Assembly (NCBI GenBank): GCA_965644295.1
Contig: CBFFRP010000200.1
Location: 62,001 to 126,000, forward strand
DNA from: Paraphysomonas bandaiensis
Lineage: Eukaryota > Chrysophyceae
Length of the DNA: 64,000 nucleotides
Reading direction: 5' to 3'
A model generated the notes under the pieces. That model did no database searches. It was not told the origin of the DNA and worked only from the letters and a program-made list of their open reading frames with translations. Shown here one piece after another: positions 28,768 through 40,215 of the stretch. The position numbers were made by a program, and so were the translations under genes. Position 1 is the stretch's first letter. The number at the start of each line of letters is the position of its first letter.

Positions 28768-30563
28768 ATGCCAGCAGATGATTTTATCAAAGCACGTACG
28801 CTGGGAGAAGGGACATGGGGTGTTGTGTATGGAGGAACACGTAAGAGCGATGGTGCCACAGTAGCCATCAAGAGAATCAAGAAGATGCCTGGGAATGATA
28901 CAGGAACGAACTTCTCTGCATTGCGCGAAATAAAGTATTTGAAGGAAATCAGGCATGACAACATAGTGACGGTAGTAATCAATGATGCTCTGTCGTGATT
29001 GTTTTGATCAACTGTTTCACAGCTGATAGATGTGTTTATATCGGACTCGGCACTGCACTTGGTCTTCGAGTATTGTGAAACTGATTTGGAGAGGGTACGT
29101 CTAAGAAATAAAAGCCATTAATTACACAATAAATTATATGTGTGTAAATACTGCAATTTCAATTCGATTCATGAAGCTAATTGTAGATCATACGAACCCG
29201 TGATATATTCTTCACGCCTTCGGACATAAAGTCGTATATGCTCATGCTACTAAACGCGTTAGAGCACTGTCATCGATACTACATCTTGCATAGAGATCTA
29301 AAGCCATCTAACTTGCTGATTTCATCGACTGGACAACTGAAATTGGCTGATTTTGGTCTCGCTAGGTTCCAGGGATCGCCGCAAAGAAAAATGACTGCTG
29401 AAGTTGTCACAAGGTGTGTTACAATATGCAAAAGTGTTGAATTTCTTTTCGAAAAGCAAGCATCTTGAGTGTTTGTAAGATATTTCATATTGTTGAATAT
29501 CATATATAGTACTGTGTTCTTACTGTTACTTGGATGGCATTGTTACTGGTACTGTGAGATTTTTGTAACGGGCTAATTCCGCTTTCAGTGGTTATAGGGC
29601 TCCTGAACTGCTCTATGGTGCAAATCACTATACATCTGCAGTAGATATATGGGCTGCAGGATGTATATTGGGCGAGATGATACTGAGAACACCTCTCTTT
29701 CCAGGTGACCTTTCATCATGTATTAATACTTACCTATATCGCTTCGTGAAACTAGATCGATCTGACCTTTGCTGGTATATGTAATATATACGTACTTGTT
29801 GTGGTTACAGGAAACACTGATATTGAGCAGCTGTCTCTCATTTTCGGCTTTTTCGGTACACCTATTATTTCTGATGCCAACGGTAGCAGTGGATCTGGTG
29901 AAGTCAGTGCCTCTGACTATGTCACATGGACGGGAGTGACTACGTTGCCGAACTACATCGCTTTCGAGCCTGTTGAACCTGATCCTCTGAACATGAAAAC
30001 GCTTTTCAGGTAGTGAAATGCGATGCATGGTGTTGTTGTATATAAAGGACGATATATTTATTTTATTCTTACTTTGCACGAAGTTCGCAACCAATTGAAA
30101 CTCTTAATCTCTTCCGTGGTCTGATGCGATACGACCCAAACATGAGGCTTACGGCGAGTAATGTAAGTTTGATGATTGTATGGATGAAATTTCATCGCCA
30201 TATATTGTTACAGCATGGAAAGCGTGATGCATATTTTGCTTTCTGATTACTTAAATATTGTCTTGCATTGCATTGAATTTCAGATACTCAATATGAGTCT
30301 ATGCTTCAAGTGCTGAACTACGGCATATTGTATTATGCCTAAATGAACCCTGTGTATTATTCTTTTGTGCTAGGATGCATTTTGATGTGTGTGATAGAGT
30401 CATTATGAAAGAGTGTGTAATGGATATGATATTGATCTGTGAATTTTAGGCGCTGTCACACGAGTATTTCACTTCCGATAGTTACCCCCCTACCCTGCCT
30501 GAAGAGCTAGTTATAACAGCTCCCTCCAGTAGCCCACCGACTAAAAAGTCGAAACTTCGTTAG
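28768..30563 (+). CDS. CDK7-like cyclin-dependent kinase (CDK-activating kinase/TFIIH type)
   Basis: Exons 28768-28971, 29023-29094, 29187-29413, 29589-29704, 29811-30009, 30084-30162 and 30450-30563 give 336 residues (human CDK7 is 346). Kinase features are the Gly loop [27 protein letters not shown] in place of a PSTAIRE helix, the catalytic [10 protein letters not shown] and the DFGLAR motif. The [22 protein letters not shown] region matches CDK7 best, a subunit that phosphorylates other CDKs and the RNA polymerase II tail. Oddity: the exon 3/4 junction yields VVT-S-G-YRAPE, where CDKs have VVT-R-W-YRAPE. CDK7 is my best call; CDK10/11-type or another CDK is possible. Confidence 0.85.
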
Positions 30564-31215
30564 GAATAATTACTTCATGTAAAAATGTAAAAACAATTGA
30601 ATTGATGTTCCAGTAATAATATTATATATCCTCATAAATGTAGAATTTCAATTACATACTCGAAATAATTGCACATATTGGTACCAAAGATTTAATCTTG
30701 CTTAGCGATATAAATACGTTACCACTGATACAAAAAGTGTATCGCGTACAGATGTATGTAGATTTAGTTAAAGTAGTATAGATAATTGATATTACTTGGC
30801 TTTCCTCCGACCTGTCCCTGCCTTTCTTTATTCTTTACTTCCATCTTGCTATAAGAAACACCCGCTAATAAAGTATAAAATAGTACGAAGTAAAAATTCA
30901 TGTTGTATTAGTCAGCTGGTATTAGTAGTGTTGTAAAGGATGAAACGCATAACGCGGACTAAGCGTGTCGAACGGATGGATTACTCGTTTGAAATTATAT
31001 ATGAAACATGCTTCATAAAGTAGTTATAAGCACAACTCGCAAAATGGGAATTCCTATGATTTCAAAAATTTGTTATTAACGATTAGTTATGACAAATATA
31101 TTTCGTATATTATTTTATATTGCAACCAAGCCCGCATTCTAGCTCATACTAAAAACGAGGTAAGATCAAAATTTTCACTCATTCCACCACACATTCAGCA
31201 CCATATATGTCGTTG
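30564..31215. other. Convergent intergenic region
   Basis: AT-rich DNA between the 3' ends of the CDK7-like gene and the histidine-phosphatase gene. No gene or repeat stands out. Confidence 0.5.
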
Positions 31216-32040
31216 CTATTTTCTCCTACGTCCATCTTTAATTGCATGAGAGCAAAGAACCACGTGTTTGTATGCCATGTGAGCGTTCAGTTCTTGTGGT
31301 ATGTCCCACTCTAACACCCCATGCTCTTGGTTTAAGTGCAACAACATGTGATGCAAAAACACGGGGTGAGATACAACTGCAATATGGCGTTCAGGCCTTT
31401 TGTTTAGCCACTCTAAAAAGTGCATTGCTCTGGTGGCCAATTCACTTAAAGTTTCACGCTTTTCAGGTGAGAACATCACGTCCTCATCGTGTTCTATTTC
31501 AGAAAAATCGAATTCTGGAAATTCCTGTATTGTTTCTGATATAGATCTTCGTCCTGTTGGTGTATACACTCCATATCTTTCTCGGCATTCTTCACGTACC
31601 AGGACAGGAACTTTTCGGTAGCCATCTTCATTACGCTCTGCGAGGAACGATGGGAGACCAGGCTTCCGAGGTACACCGAATACCTTGCTCGCGGTTTCAA
31701 GAGCTCTAGTCAATGGAGACACTACAACAATATCAAATCCACCATCAGGTGAAGGATTTGTATTCATAACGTCATGTTTAATTTCCCGGCACTGTGAAAT
31801 GGATTCTTGAGTCAATTTCGAATCCCAGTGAACCGTATCGCTCAGACAGTCAGCAGAGTGGCTCTCCTGCATTGCTCTGTTGTACCCCTTTACATAGTCA
31901 TATTACACATGATTGGTGTCCGTAATATGTCCTACCGCTTCTCCATGTTGAATGAAGCACACGTGCTTCGTCCTGTCGACTGTAAAGAGCGACAGACCTG
32001 AATTAACTGGACCGATTGCAAACTCAAATGATTCATCCAT
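31216..32040 (-). CDS. Histidine phosphatase superfamily (phosphoglycerate-mutase-like) protein
   Basis: Exons 31936-32040 and 31216-31866 around a 69-base intron give 251 residues. Family features are VCFIQHGEA near residue 30 (the position of the RHG phospho-acceptor motif), VVVSPLTRALETA, VREECRERYG and the second catalytic His in VVSHPVFLHH. The Arg that precedes the catalytic His in the usual RHG motif is Gln here, which may lower or change activity. Close relatives act on sugar phosphates, phosphopeptides or other phosphomonoesters, and substrate cannot be read from sequence. The ATG at 32040 gives MDESFEFAIGPVNSGLS. Confidence 0.82.
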
Positions 32041-32699
32041 TGGAATATTCGTATAAGTCTACAGTATCTATAGTTAATGAATAAATGCAGTCCTTGATGC
32101 TATTCTGCTTGCTACTTCCTTCTGTCGGTAGAGAACATGCATCCACAAACAGCTTGCGTTATCGGCGATCGATATCTTGCCATCCACGCTGTACGGCACT
32201 GCTGTACTATGCGTTTCTTATAGAAGTTGGAAATCCAATATTTTGTACATTCTACCATCAAATTCTCTGTTTTTCCATCAATTATCGTGATTTTTAGGAG
32301 TAGATAGTCCTTTACTTTGTAGATATCTAGGAGACTTTTTTCGACAAAGCGGACCAGTCTGGTCCCACTTTATTTTTTTGTATTGTGTTTTTTTGTATGG
32401 AACATGAGGGTATGGAACGTGTGGAGCTTTGAAATTGTGGTCAAAATGACCACAATTTTTTATTTCGAGTGGGACCAAATACAGTCCGACAAGTGGAGGG
32501 CTGGTCCACTTTGTCAAAAAACGTCTCCTAGATATATGAATAACACTGCAGGTACAGAGTCTAGAAGTGTATATAGCATATGAAGAACAAGGCCATACTA
32601 CTCGTTTACTATAGCAGGTAGTTATGTATCAGGACATGCACCTGCCACACCAAACTATTTCACTAGTATGAATCAATTCTGAAGTACTCTATCTGTACC
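32041..32699. other. Intergenic region carrying a MITE
   Basis: The stretch lies between two divergent starts, the histidine phosphatase and the rhodanese-domain gene. Its main feature is the inverted-repeat element at 32323-32535; no coding sequence is credible. Confidence 0.5.
32323..32535. mobile_element. MITE-like element with ~35-bp terminal inverted repeats
   Basis: The ends are imperfect inverted repeats: both begin ATATCTAGGAGAC and, after a T-run, continue with GACAAAG(C/T)GGACCAG. An inner pair, GGTCCCACT and its complement, repeats the symmetry. At 32432-32458 there is an exact 12-bp palindrome arm (AAATTGTGGTCA) with a 3-base loop. It has no coding capacity and is 213 bases long. 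A TA/ATAT target duplication is possible but not distinguishable from the TIR. It ends 165 bases upstream of the rhodanese start. Confidence 0.75.
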
Positions 32700-33215
32700 A
32701 TGTCTTCTCGCAAGATAAAGGCTGAAGAGATGATGCGACAGTATACATCAGAATTCTCTGAAGTCCAAGTAGCAAAATCAGAAGATATATTGGAGCTGAA
32801 GCGCAAAGGAGATTGCCCGGTTGTCCTCATTGATGTTAGAGAACGTGAGGAATATGAAGTATCAATGATACCTGGTGCTATCACATCCACAGAGTTCAAT
32901 ACTTTGAGAAATGAATCGGAGATCGATGAAAATACTATTCTTATTCCTTACTGCACTATTGGATATCGCAGTGGTTTATATTCTAGAAAACTTATTGCTG
33001 ATGGTTATAAAAATGTCCGTAACGGAGAAGGGATTGTCTTGTGGACATACTCTGGTGGTAGGTTGGTGCGTCGAGATGGTAAAAATGAAGTGAATACGGA
33101 TAGAGTACACACTTATGGATCGAAATGGGATGTTGCAAGTGAAGAATTTAAAAGTGTGCAATTTAGCTCTTGGTATGGTATTTACAAAGGGGTACGATCT
33201 TATTTTGGACTGTAA
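32700..33215 (+). CDS. Rhodanese-like domain protein
   Basis: This intronless gene encodes 171 residues with one rhodanese domain. VVLIDVREREEYEVSMIPGA is the CH2A-type start of the fold, and YCTIGYRSGLYSRKL carries the active-site Cys in a seven-residue loop (CTIGYRS) ending in the catalytic-loop Arg/Ser. Such single-domain proteins transfer sulfane sulfur or serve regulatory roles; the substrate is unknown. The C-terminal WDVASEEFKSVQFSSWYG is conserved-looking, but I cannot name it. There is no obvious signal peptide, so it is probably cytosolic. Confidence 0.88.
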   Translation: MSSRKIKAEEMMRQYTSEFSEVQVAKSEDILELKRKGDCPVVLIDVREREEYEVSMIPGAITSTEFNTLRNESEIDENTILIPYCTIGYRSGLYSRKLIADGYKNVRNGEGIVLWTYSGGRLVRRDGKNEVNTDRVHTYGSKWDVASEEFKSVQFSSWYGIYKGVRSYFGL

Positions 33216-34379
33216 TATTATCTGCAATTCGAGTAATTGGTTTCTTGTTTTTCATTTTGATGAATGAAATACTGGGAGAGTATATAAGGTTTGTTGTACA
33301 TATTAATCCAACATTGTATTTTGTGTTCATGACTAAAACGTAAGTCTCACATTATGTTAAGTTTACCGAAGCTGGATGCTTATATAGTTATATTTAACCA
33401 CGGGTAGCACGGAAGCTACATCATCCAACATTTACTCCTTATCGATACGTTAAATTTTAGCTTACGCTCGTAATGCTGAGAGCCTAATATATCCAGAATG
33501 TGTAGCTATTTTCAGTTTGCTTGTTGTAAGAGGTAATTGTATGTTCTTATTAACGTGAAGAAAGCACATGAAAAATCAAAGTATTTTTTCCAATCAATTG
33601 TATATACATATGGGAGTGACTATTTTACTAGATTAGAAAAAAACTTGTGCAGGTAGATTGCTTGCACTGAGGACATCATTATGATCTTCTATATCAGAAA
33701 AAGTGTGGAGTACAACTTGCAGCATTTGATGATATGCTTTCGAAAGTAAAATTACTCATCATTGTGGTTTTCCTGAAATTGTGTAATATAAATGGCTGTC
33801 AGTATTCAATATCATAGTCAAGACAGATTAGTATCTATGTATCTATTCGAACCGAATTTTGATGTTGAATATCTATATATCTATATTATCCCAGTACCCA
33901 GTACTATTATGAGCGTACCGTTGATCCCAATTCAGGTCTTAGAAAAAACGTTTTGGAGACAGAATAGGATAAAATAATGTATACTTCTGTATTGTACAAA
34001 TATATTATATATTGTACACTGACATAGATAATAGATACTAGAGTTCAAATGACTGTCAGAGTTATTGGCGTGACCATCGAGGTTTTGTGTGTAGCATAAA
34101 CGGACTGTATATTCACGGGAAATTGTCAATATAAACATGCAACTAATTGTCAATATAAAATAGTGGTATGTAGTATGTATAGCTGTATGCAGTATTCGTG
34201 AAAGTACTATATTTTGTGTATTTTAAGGTTATAAGAACCTTTCATGTACTAGCTGCCAACAAAACTGAAATGTCCTCGCGAATTCCAACACGGGGCCTTC
34301 ATCATATCCACAATCTCTATCGCTAAGCAAAAGAAATATAAGTTTTTACTTAGCAGTAATACACTTACTATTCGTCAAA
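33216..34379. other. Convergent intergenic region
   Basis: About 1.16 kb of AT-rich DNA between the 3' ends of the rhodanese-domain and NDPK-fold genes. I see no supported feature; short open stretches at 33792-33977 and 33932-34153 have no family resemblance. Confidence 0.5.
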
Positions 34380-35354
34380 TTATTTATTCAACTCAACTGC
34401 CTTTGCCACACATTCTTCAGTGTCTAAATCTTCCAAAGAATCAAATAAACTCTTCCCCTTAACCTGGGGGTCAACACTCCATTTCTCAATCGTATCTCTC
34501 GAAATACCTGCGGCAAGCAGCTTAGCGCCGAAAGGGTCCGCAGCAATATCAGTTTTAAGCCAGTTGGCACGCTCAGCCAAGCCCTCGAACGGACTCGCAC
34601 TAGCGTGGACGCCGTTATCCCCCACGTTGGGCTGATACTCGAGCCCCAAGGACTTCCAGTCCTTCAGGATTTTGCCTCGAAGAGAGTCGGCGGGGGCCTG
34701 GGCAGGATCAGTCGGTCCAAGAACATTACCTCGGAAATCACTCCACGATATATCCGAAGGAGAGAAGTCAACCACATAGTAGTGAATGCTAGTTCCGGGA
34801 GTGACGAACTTATTGCGCATTGACATAAAGAACCCATTAAATACATAGATTGGGGTTTTCCCGGGAACTGAAACAAGGCCACAGTAAAACCCACCACCGA
34901 ATTTAACCTTTTTGGCAGGGCCCCAGGCTTTATCGAGTTCATCAGCCGTGATACCCAAATGCTTGCAAGCATCCAATGCATTGAACACCAGTCCATCCTT
35001 CAGTGCTTTCTGCCAGCTAATGCCGAAAGTGTCCTGGAACTTAGCAGCAGGTACAGGTAGTTGTTCAGGCTTCATAAGAGTCGCCTTGGATGCAATTGCA
35101 TAGTAATGTTGATCGATCAGGCGGCCCTGGTCAATCTGTTCTCCAGTCAGTTCGCCTTCCTCAAGGACACGAATTCCCTGTGTGCTAAAGGATCTAGACA
35201 CAAGTTGCTGAGTCTTGGGGGTATTTGCGTGAGGCTTAATAAAGACGAAAGCAGAATTCCTGGATTCGCTTTCACATTCTACATTTCTCCATCGAAAGGC
35301 TCCCATGGTAACTGCAACAGATGCAGCAGCAGAAATTCGAGAAAGAGACATCAT
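34380..35354 (-). CDS. Nucleoside-diphosphate-kinase-like protein, long form
   Basis: This single exon encodes 324 residues. After an N-terminal Ala/Ser/Arg-containing stretch (MMSLSRISAAASVAVTMGAF) that looks like a mitochondrial presequence, FVFIKPHANTPKTQQLV matches the first strand of NDP kinase. LGPTDPAQAPADSLRG matches the nucleotide-binding part. NGVHASASPFEGLAERANWL includes the position of the phospho-accepting His of NDPK. A roughly 100-residue insertion (residues 90-200) and a C-terminal extension of about 60 residues are not in classic 150-residue NDPKs. I recall proteins of this build from oomycetes and brown algae, which is one reason for placing the window in stramenopiles. Kinase activity is plausible but unproven. 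Confidence 0.78.
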   Translation of the reverse strand: MMSLSRISAAASVAVTMGAFRWRNVECESESRNSAFVFIKPHANTPKTQQLVSRSFSTQGIRVLEEGELTGEQIDQGRLIDQHYYAIASKATLMKPEQLPVPAAKFQDTFGISWQKALKDGLVFNALDACKHLGITADELDKAWGPAKKVKFGGGFYCGLVSVPGKTPIYVFNGFFMSMRNKFVTPGTSIHYYVVDFSPSDISWSDFRGNVLGPTDPAQAPADSLRGKILKDWKSLGLEYQPNVGDNGVHASASPFEGLAERANWLKTDIAADPFGAKLLAAGISRDTIEKWSVDPQVKGKSLFDSLEDLDTEECVAKAVELNK

Positions 35355-35872
35355 TGTTATCTTAGTGATGAAATTGTAATATCTTTAAGAGATGAATATA
35401 TATCGTTGCACTTTATTATGCTTGCAATCTATTCACATCCACACAACGACTTCTATTGCAACATTCTTTTGGGCGATAAGAAATCCATGCAGCGTTCCTG
35501 TCCGCATAAGTTGCAGATGTATTATATCGTGCGTGTATTCATATTGGTATATAGTCCACCATACGTAGACCAGTACGGATGTGCCAGCCAATCACATGAA
35601 GGGATTGCTACACCAGAATACACTGTAGAATGTCGACTACATGCTCCTTTTTTTTTGTGGTACTTCAGAATACAGTATAATACAGTGGACGGATACTGTG
35701 GATGGGTCTAGTTTTTTGTGGTTTGGAAGGCATCGATATTTCTGGCGGCCCTCCACATACACACACATGGAGTCATATGTATGCATATCTATACATAGAT
35801 CACTACACACCATCACTATCCACTCCTCACTTGATATTACATTAGCTCTGTGTGGTCCATTGACTGAGAATT
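35355..35872. promoter_or_regulatory. Shared upstream region of the NDPK-like gene and IleRS
   Basis: This 518-base stretch lies between two divergent start codons. It has a T-run (35648-35656) and CA-rich sequence (35757-35765) but no element I can name. An open stretch at 35061-35711 runs through the opposite strand of the NDPK gene into this region and looks fortuitous. Confidence 0.5.
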
Positions 35873-38800
35873 ATGTCGCAACGATTTGATAGTGTGTGTG
35901 ACAAACTGAATTTCCCTGAAGAGGAGGAGAATATACTGCAGTACTGGAAGGAGATCGATGCCTTCAATCTCACTTTAAAACTATCAGAAGGTCGACCTGA
36001 ATACACCTTCTACGATGGCCCTCCTTTTGCCACTGGATTACCTCACTACGGGTGATGTTATGCAACATGTGATTGTATGTCGTAATGTTTTCTGTGCAGA
36101 CATATACTAGCCGGTACTATTAAAGACACTGTTACCCGATACGCCCACCAAACTGGTCATTATGTGTCACGAAGATTCGGATGGGATTGTCATGGGCTTC
36201 CTGTTGAGTACGAGATCGACAAAGCTCTCAATATAACCGACCGTAACCAAGTATTGGATATGGGTGTTGACAAGTACAATGCCGAGTGCCGCAGTATAGT
36301 TCAGAGATACACCAAGGAGTGGGAAAAGACAGTCACGCGATTGGGCCGCTGGATAGATTTTGAGAATGACTACAAGACTATGGATACAGATTATATGGAG
36401 TCTGTGTGGTGGGTCTTCAAGTCCATATTCGAAAAGGGTCTTGTTTACCGGGGATACAAAGTGATGCCTTACTCCACTGCCTGCACCACCCCGCTATCGA
36501 ATTTTGAAGCAGGATTAAACTACAAGGAAGTGTCCGATCCCGCTGCTGTTGTTTCTTTTCCCCTTGTAGATGAGCCAAATGTAAGTCTATTGGCATGGAC
36601 GACCACGCCGTGGACACTCCCTAGCAACCTCTCTCTTTGCGTTAACGAAAAGTTCGAGTATGTCAAAATCAAGGACAAGACTCGGGATAATCGTGTGTTC
36701 ATAATCCTTGAGAAACGTCTTAGTCAGATCTTCACCGAACTTCGTAAAGAAGGAGTGACGGATGAACAGAAGGCGGAACTCTACGAGGTCTTGGATCGAT
36801 TCACGGGAGATAAACTTGTGGGATTGCGTTACGTGCCTCTCTTTCCTTATTTTTCTTCTCTGGAAACCGCCTTCCGCGTCATCAGCGATAATTACGTTAC
36901 AGAGGAAGGAGGAACTGGTATCGTTCACCAGGCCCCTGCATTTGGTGAAGATGATTACCGTGTCTGTATTGCCCACGGGATTGTGTCTAAAGGCGAGGAT
37001 CTGCCTTGCCCAGTTGATGCCAACGGAAGATTTACCTCTGATGTTACTGATTTCGTAGGCAGGTATAACGCGTTGAGAGAATTGTTTATGCATAACTCTT
37101 GCCATGAATGCGCCGAAAATTTTGTGGTGTTATAGCCATACTGCTGGTGTTGTATTACCACTTCAACTGTTGTGAAAAGTGCTTGCAATATGGTTCTGTG
37201 TACTGACTATTCCCTTAAAAGGTATGTAAAGGATGCTGACGGAGATCTGTGTGCGTATATCAAGAATGCTGGCCGACTGATCAATCGTGAATCCTATGTT
37301 CACTCATACCCCTTCTGCTGGCGATCCGAAACTCCCCTTATATACAAAGCCGTACCCTCCTGGTTTGTATCCGTCGAAACGATCAAGGAGAACCTCGTGG
37401 CGAATAACCTTCTGACCTACTGGGTCCCTGCAGTGATCCAGGAGAAGCGTTTTCACAACTGGTTAAATGATGCAAAAGACTGGGCTATTTCTCGTAATCG
37501 ATTTTGGGGCACGCCACTTCCTCTCTGGGTCTCAGATGATATGGAAGAGATCGTGGCTGTGGGGTCGATCGATGAACTCTACGAGTTAAGTGGAGAACGA
37601 CCTACTGATTTGCATAAGGACAATATTGATCACATTACTATCCCCTCCAAGAAAGGAAAGGGTATGTTAAAGCGAGTTGACGAAGTGTTCGACTGCTGGT
37701 TTGAATCCGGATCGATGCCCTATGCTCAGATGCACTACCCTTTCGAAAACAAAGAACGGTTTGAGAACGGATTCCCTGCTGACTTTATTGCGGAAGGGTT
37801 GGACCAAACCCGCGGTTGGTTTTACACACTCATGGTGCTCAGCACTGCACTATTCGACAAGCCTGCTTTTAAGAACCTCATTGTGAATGGTCTCGTGTTG
37901 GCGTCTGACGGCAAAAAGATGTCTAAGCGATTGAAGAATTACCCTGATCCGAATGAAGTCACTTCGAAGTACGGTGCGGATGCACTAAGGCTATACCTCA
38001 TCAACTCACCTGTGGTGCGAGCGGATGTTCTCAAATTCCAGGAGAGTGGAGTCTCAGAAGTTGTTCGCGGGGTGCTGTTGCCTTGGTTCAATGCGTTCCG
38101 CTTTTTCGTACAATGTGTGGAGCGATGGGAGCATGATCCCACTCTCGATAACTCCGACACTCCTGCTCGCAAATTTCAGCCGTCTGTGGAAGTATCCCGG
38201 TCTTCCACTAATGACGTTGATATATGGATTCTGGCGGCTACTATGGGGCTAGTGAAGTATGTGCATCAGGAGATGCAGGCGTATCGCTTATACACTGTGG
38301 TTCCACGCTTAGTAGGGTTTATTGAGGAGCTAACCAATTGGTATGTGAGGTTGAACAGAGAGAGATTGAAGGGGGCACATGGAGATGATGAAGCGTTCCT
38401 CGGTCTTAATGTGCTGTACGAGGTTATGTTGACCATGACTCAGATCATGGCTCCTTTTACTCCATTCTTCACTGAATACTTGTATCAGCACTTGCGCAAG
38501 TATCATCCCAACTTCAATACCACTGACGATACTGTACCTGTGGATGCAGTGGGCAAAGGACCGACAGTACATTGCCTTTTCCTTCCTGCACTGGATGAGA
38601 GTCGAGTAGATGATCGTGCTGAGGCCAGGTTTAAGACACTGCAGCAGGCAGTACAGCTGGCACGCCTTGGGCGAGAACGTAGACACATTCGTAACAACCT
38701 TCCGCTGAAAGATGTACTTGTGGTTGCCTCAAAAGAAGAAGATGTCGAGGCTCTCAATTTCTTGAAACCATATTTCATGGGTGAGATAAATTCGTGGGCT

Positions 38801-39637
38801 GTCACTCTCAGCACTGACTGGCAGGCCTACTGTTCTATCAAGGTTATCCCCAACTGGAAGGATTTGGGCAAGAGACTTGGAAAAGACATGAAGGCTGTTG
38901 GTAAGGCCATTAATGAAATTAGTAATGCCGATGCCATGGCATTTATTGAGAAGGGATCTATGGAGATCTGTGGTCATGTGCTGACATCTGATGACGTTGT
39001 CGTTCGTCGCCAATTTTCTGGCGATGCTAAACGGTACGAAGCTTGCGTGTCTGATGACGGATCACTTATTGTTGCTATCGACACTACTATGGACGATGAT
39101 GTTTACGAGGAGCTGAGGGCGCGCACACTTGCCGCGGCGGTTCAGCGCATGCGCAAAGCTGCCGGCCTGGTTGTAACCGACAAGGTCGAGGTATTTTATG
39201 ATGAGCCCACTGGAAATGCCCTAAAGACCTCTCTAGCCACGCATGCTGTGTCAACTGTAAAGCGAATCAAAACCTTCCCGCTTCCTGTTGCGCTAATGCC
39301 AGTCGGTGCTGTGCGTATATGTGAGGAGGTTATTGATGACCGTGATCTTAGCGCGACACCTGTGAAGGTGATTCTTACCCAACCATGCGTGTCTGTGGAT
39401 ATTGGGGCCGTATCTTCCTTATGTGAATCAGCCTCACTAGCAGGGTTGTTTGCGGAGTATCTTGTCACGCTGGATATGGATGCCGCTCTGTCACAGGAGC
39501 TAATCTCAGTTACAATTGATAACAAAACCCTGGACTTAAAACGTGGGGTGCATTACTTTGCTTCCGCGAATGAGATGTTGGCAGCGTCCACAGATCTCCA
39601 AACCAAGTTTGGCATTGTTCCTGCTCATGAAGTTTAA
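35873..39637 (+). CDS. Isoleucyl-tRNA synthetase, cytosolic type
   Basis: A class Ia aminoacyl-tRNA synthetase that charges tRNA-Ile. Exons 35873-36051, 36100-37062 and 37222-39637 give 1,185 residues, as in eukaryotic cytosolic IleRS. The HIGH-type signature is PHYGH, split by intron 1. [18 protein letters not shown] follows, and the CP1 editing domain shows [17 protein letters not shown] and [42 protein letters not shown] precedes [14 protein letters not shown], the KMSKS-type loop. The C-terminal anticodon-binding and extension regions are full length. The start at 35873 gives MSQRFDSV without a targeting peptide, so it acts in the cytosol. Confidence 0.97.
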
Positions 39638-39921
39638 CGGTTAGATGTTTGAGTTGTTTCGAAATTGAATTGTTTGGTAGGCCAGTCTTGAGTTGGGTCG
39701 AGACTACAAAGGGGGTATAGCAATCGTAAGATAATAATTTACAGGGAAGGTTATAAAAAAATATTTTTCAGTATTTCATACATACTCTTATATCTATTCT
39801 TAGCAGTGGAAAGAATGGCTGCCATGTTATTTGTTGTCTAGCTCAAGCCCATTATATCTAAAACCAGGGCTATTATTGATGAAATTGGGACATAAATCAT
39901 AATTGAAATTATAATTGATTC
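39638..39921. other. IleRS 3' flank up to the retrotransposon
   Basis: AT-rich flank with no gene. Its last five bases (39917-39921, GATTC) are the left target-site duplication of the Copia element. Confidence 0.7.
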
Positions 39922-40215
39922 TATTAGAATATGGATCTTATTCTAGTATATTCAGTATGTCACTTCAAGACAATGTACGAGAATACAGTGAAATATAGTG
40001 ATGTACAAATGCTGTGATGATATTGAGAAACTGAAATAGTTTGATCGTTCAAGATATGTTCAGTAACGAGAGGTTCGCATATGTAGGATATTATGCAGGG
40101 ATTATAATGAGTTAGTGTTGGTTATCACAACTTCGTGTAAACGATATTAATAAATCTATCTAGTCTTACGACAAATTCTCTCTGTGATCTAGTGTAAAAT
40201 GAGCGTTTCTCAATA
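39922..40215 (+). repeat. 5' LTR of the Copia element
   Basis: 294 bases, identical to 45145-45438. It begins TATTAGAATATGG and ends TTTCTCAATA. The Gag start codon (40199) lies inside it, 17 bases before its right end, as in yeast Ty1, where the first ORF starts within the LTR. Confidence 0.95.

Noticed and set aside
35061-35711. 216-residue plus-strand gene
   Set aside because: Mostly antisense to the NDPK-like gene and without a domain; fortuitous.
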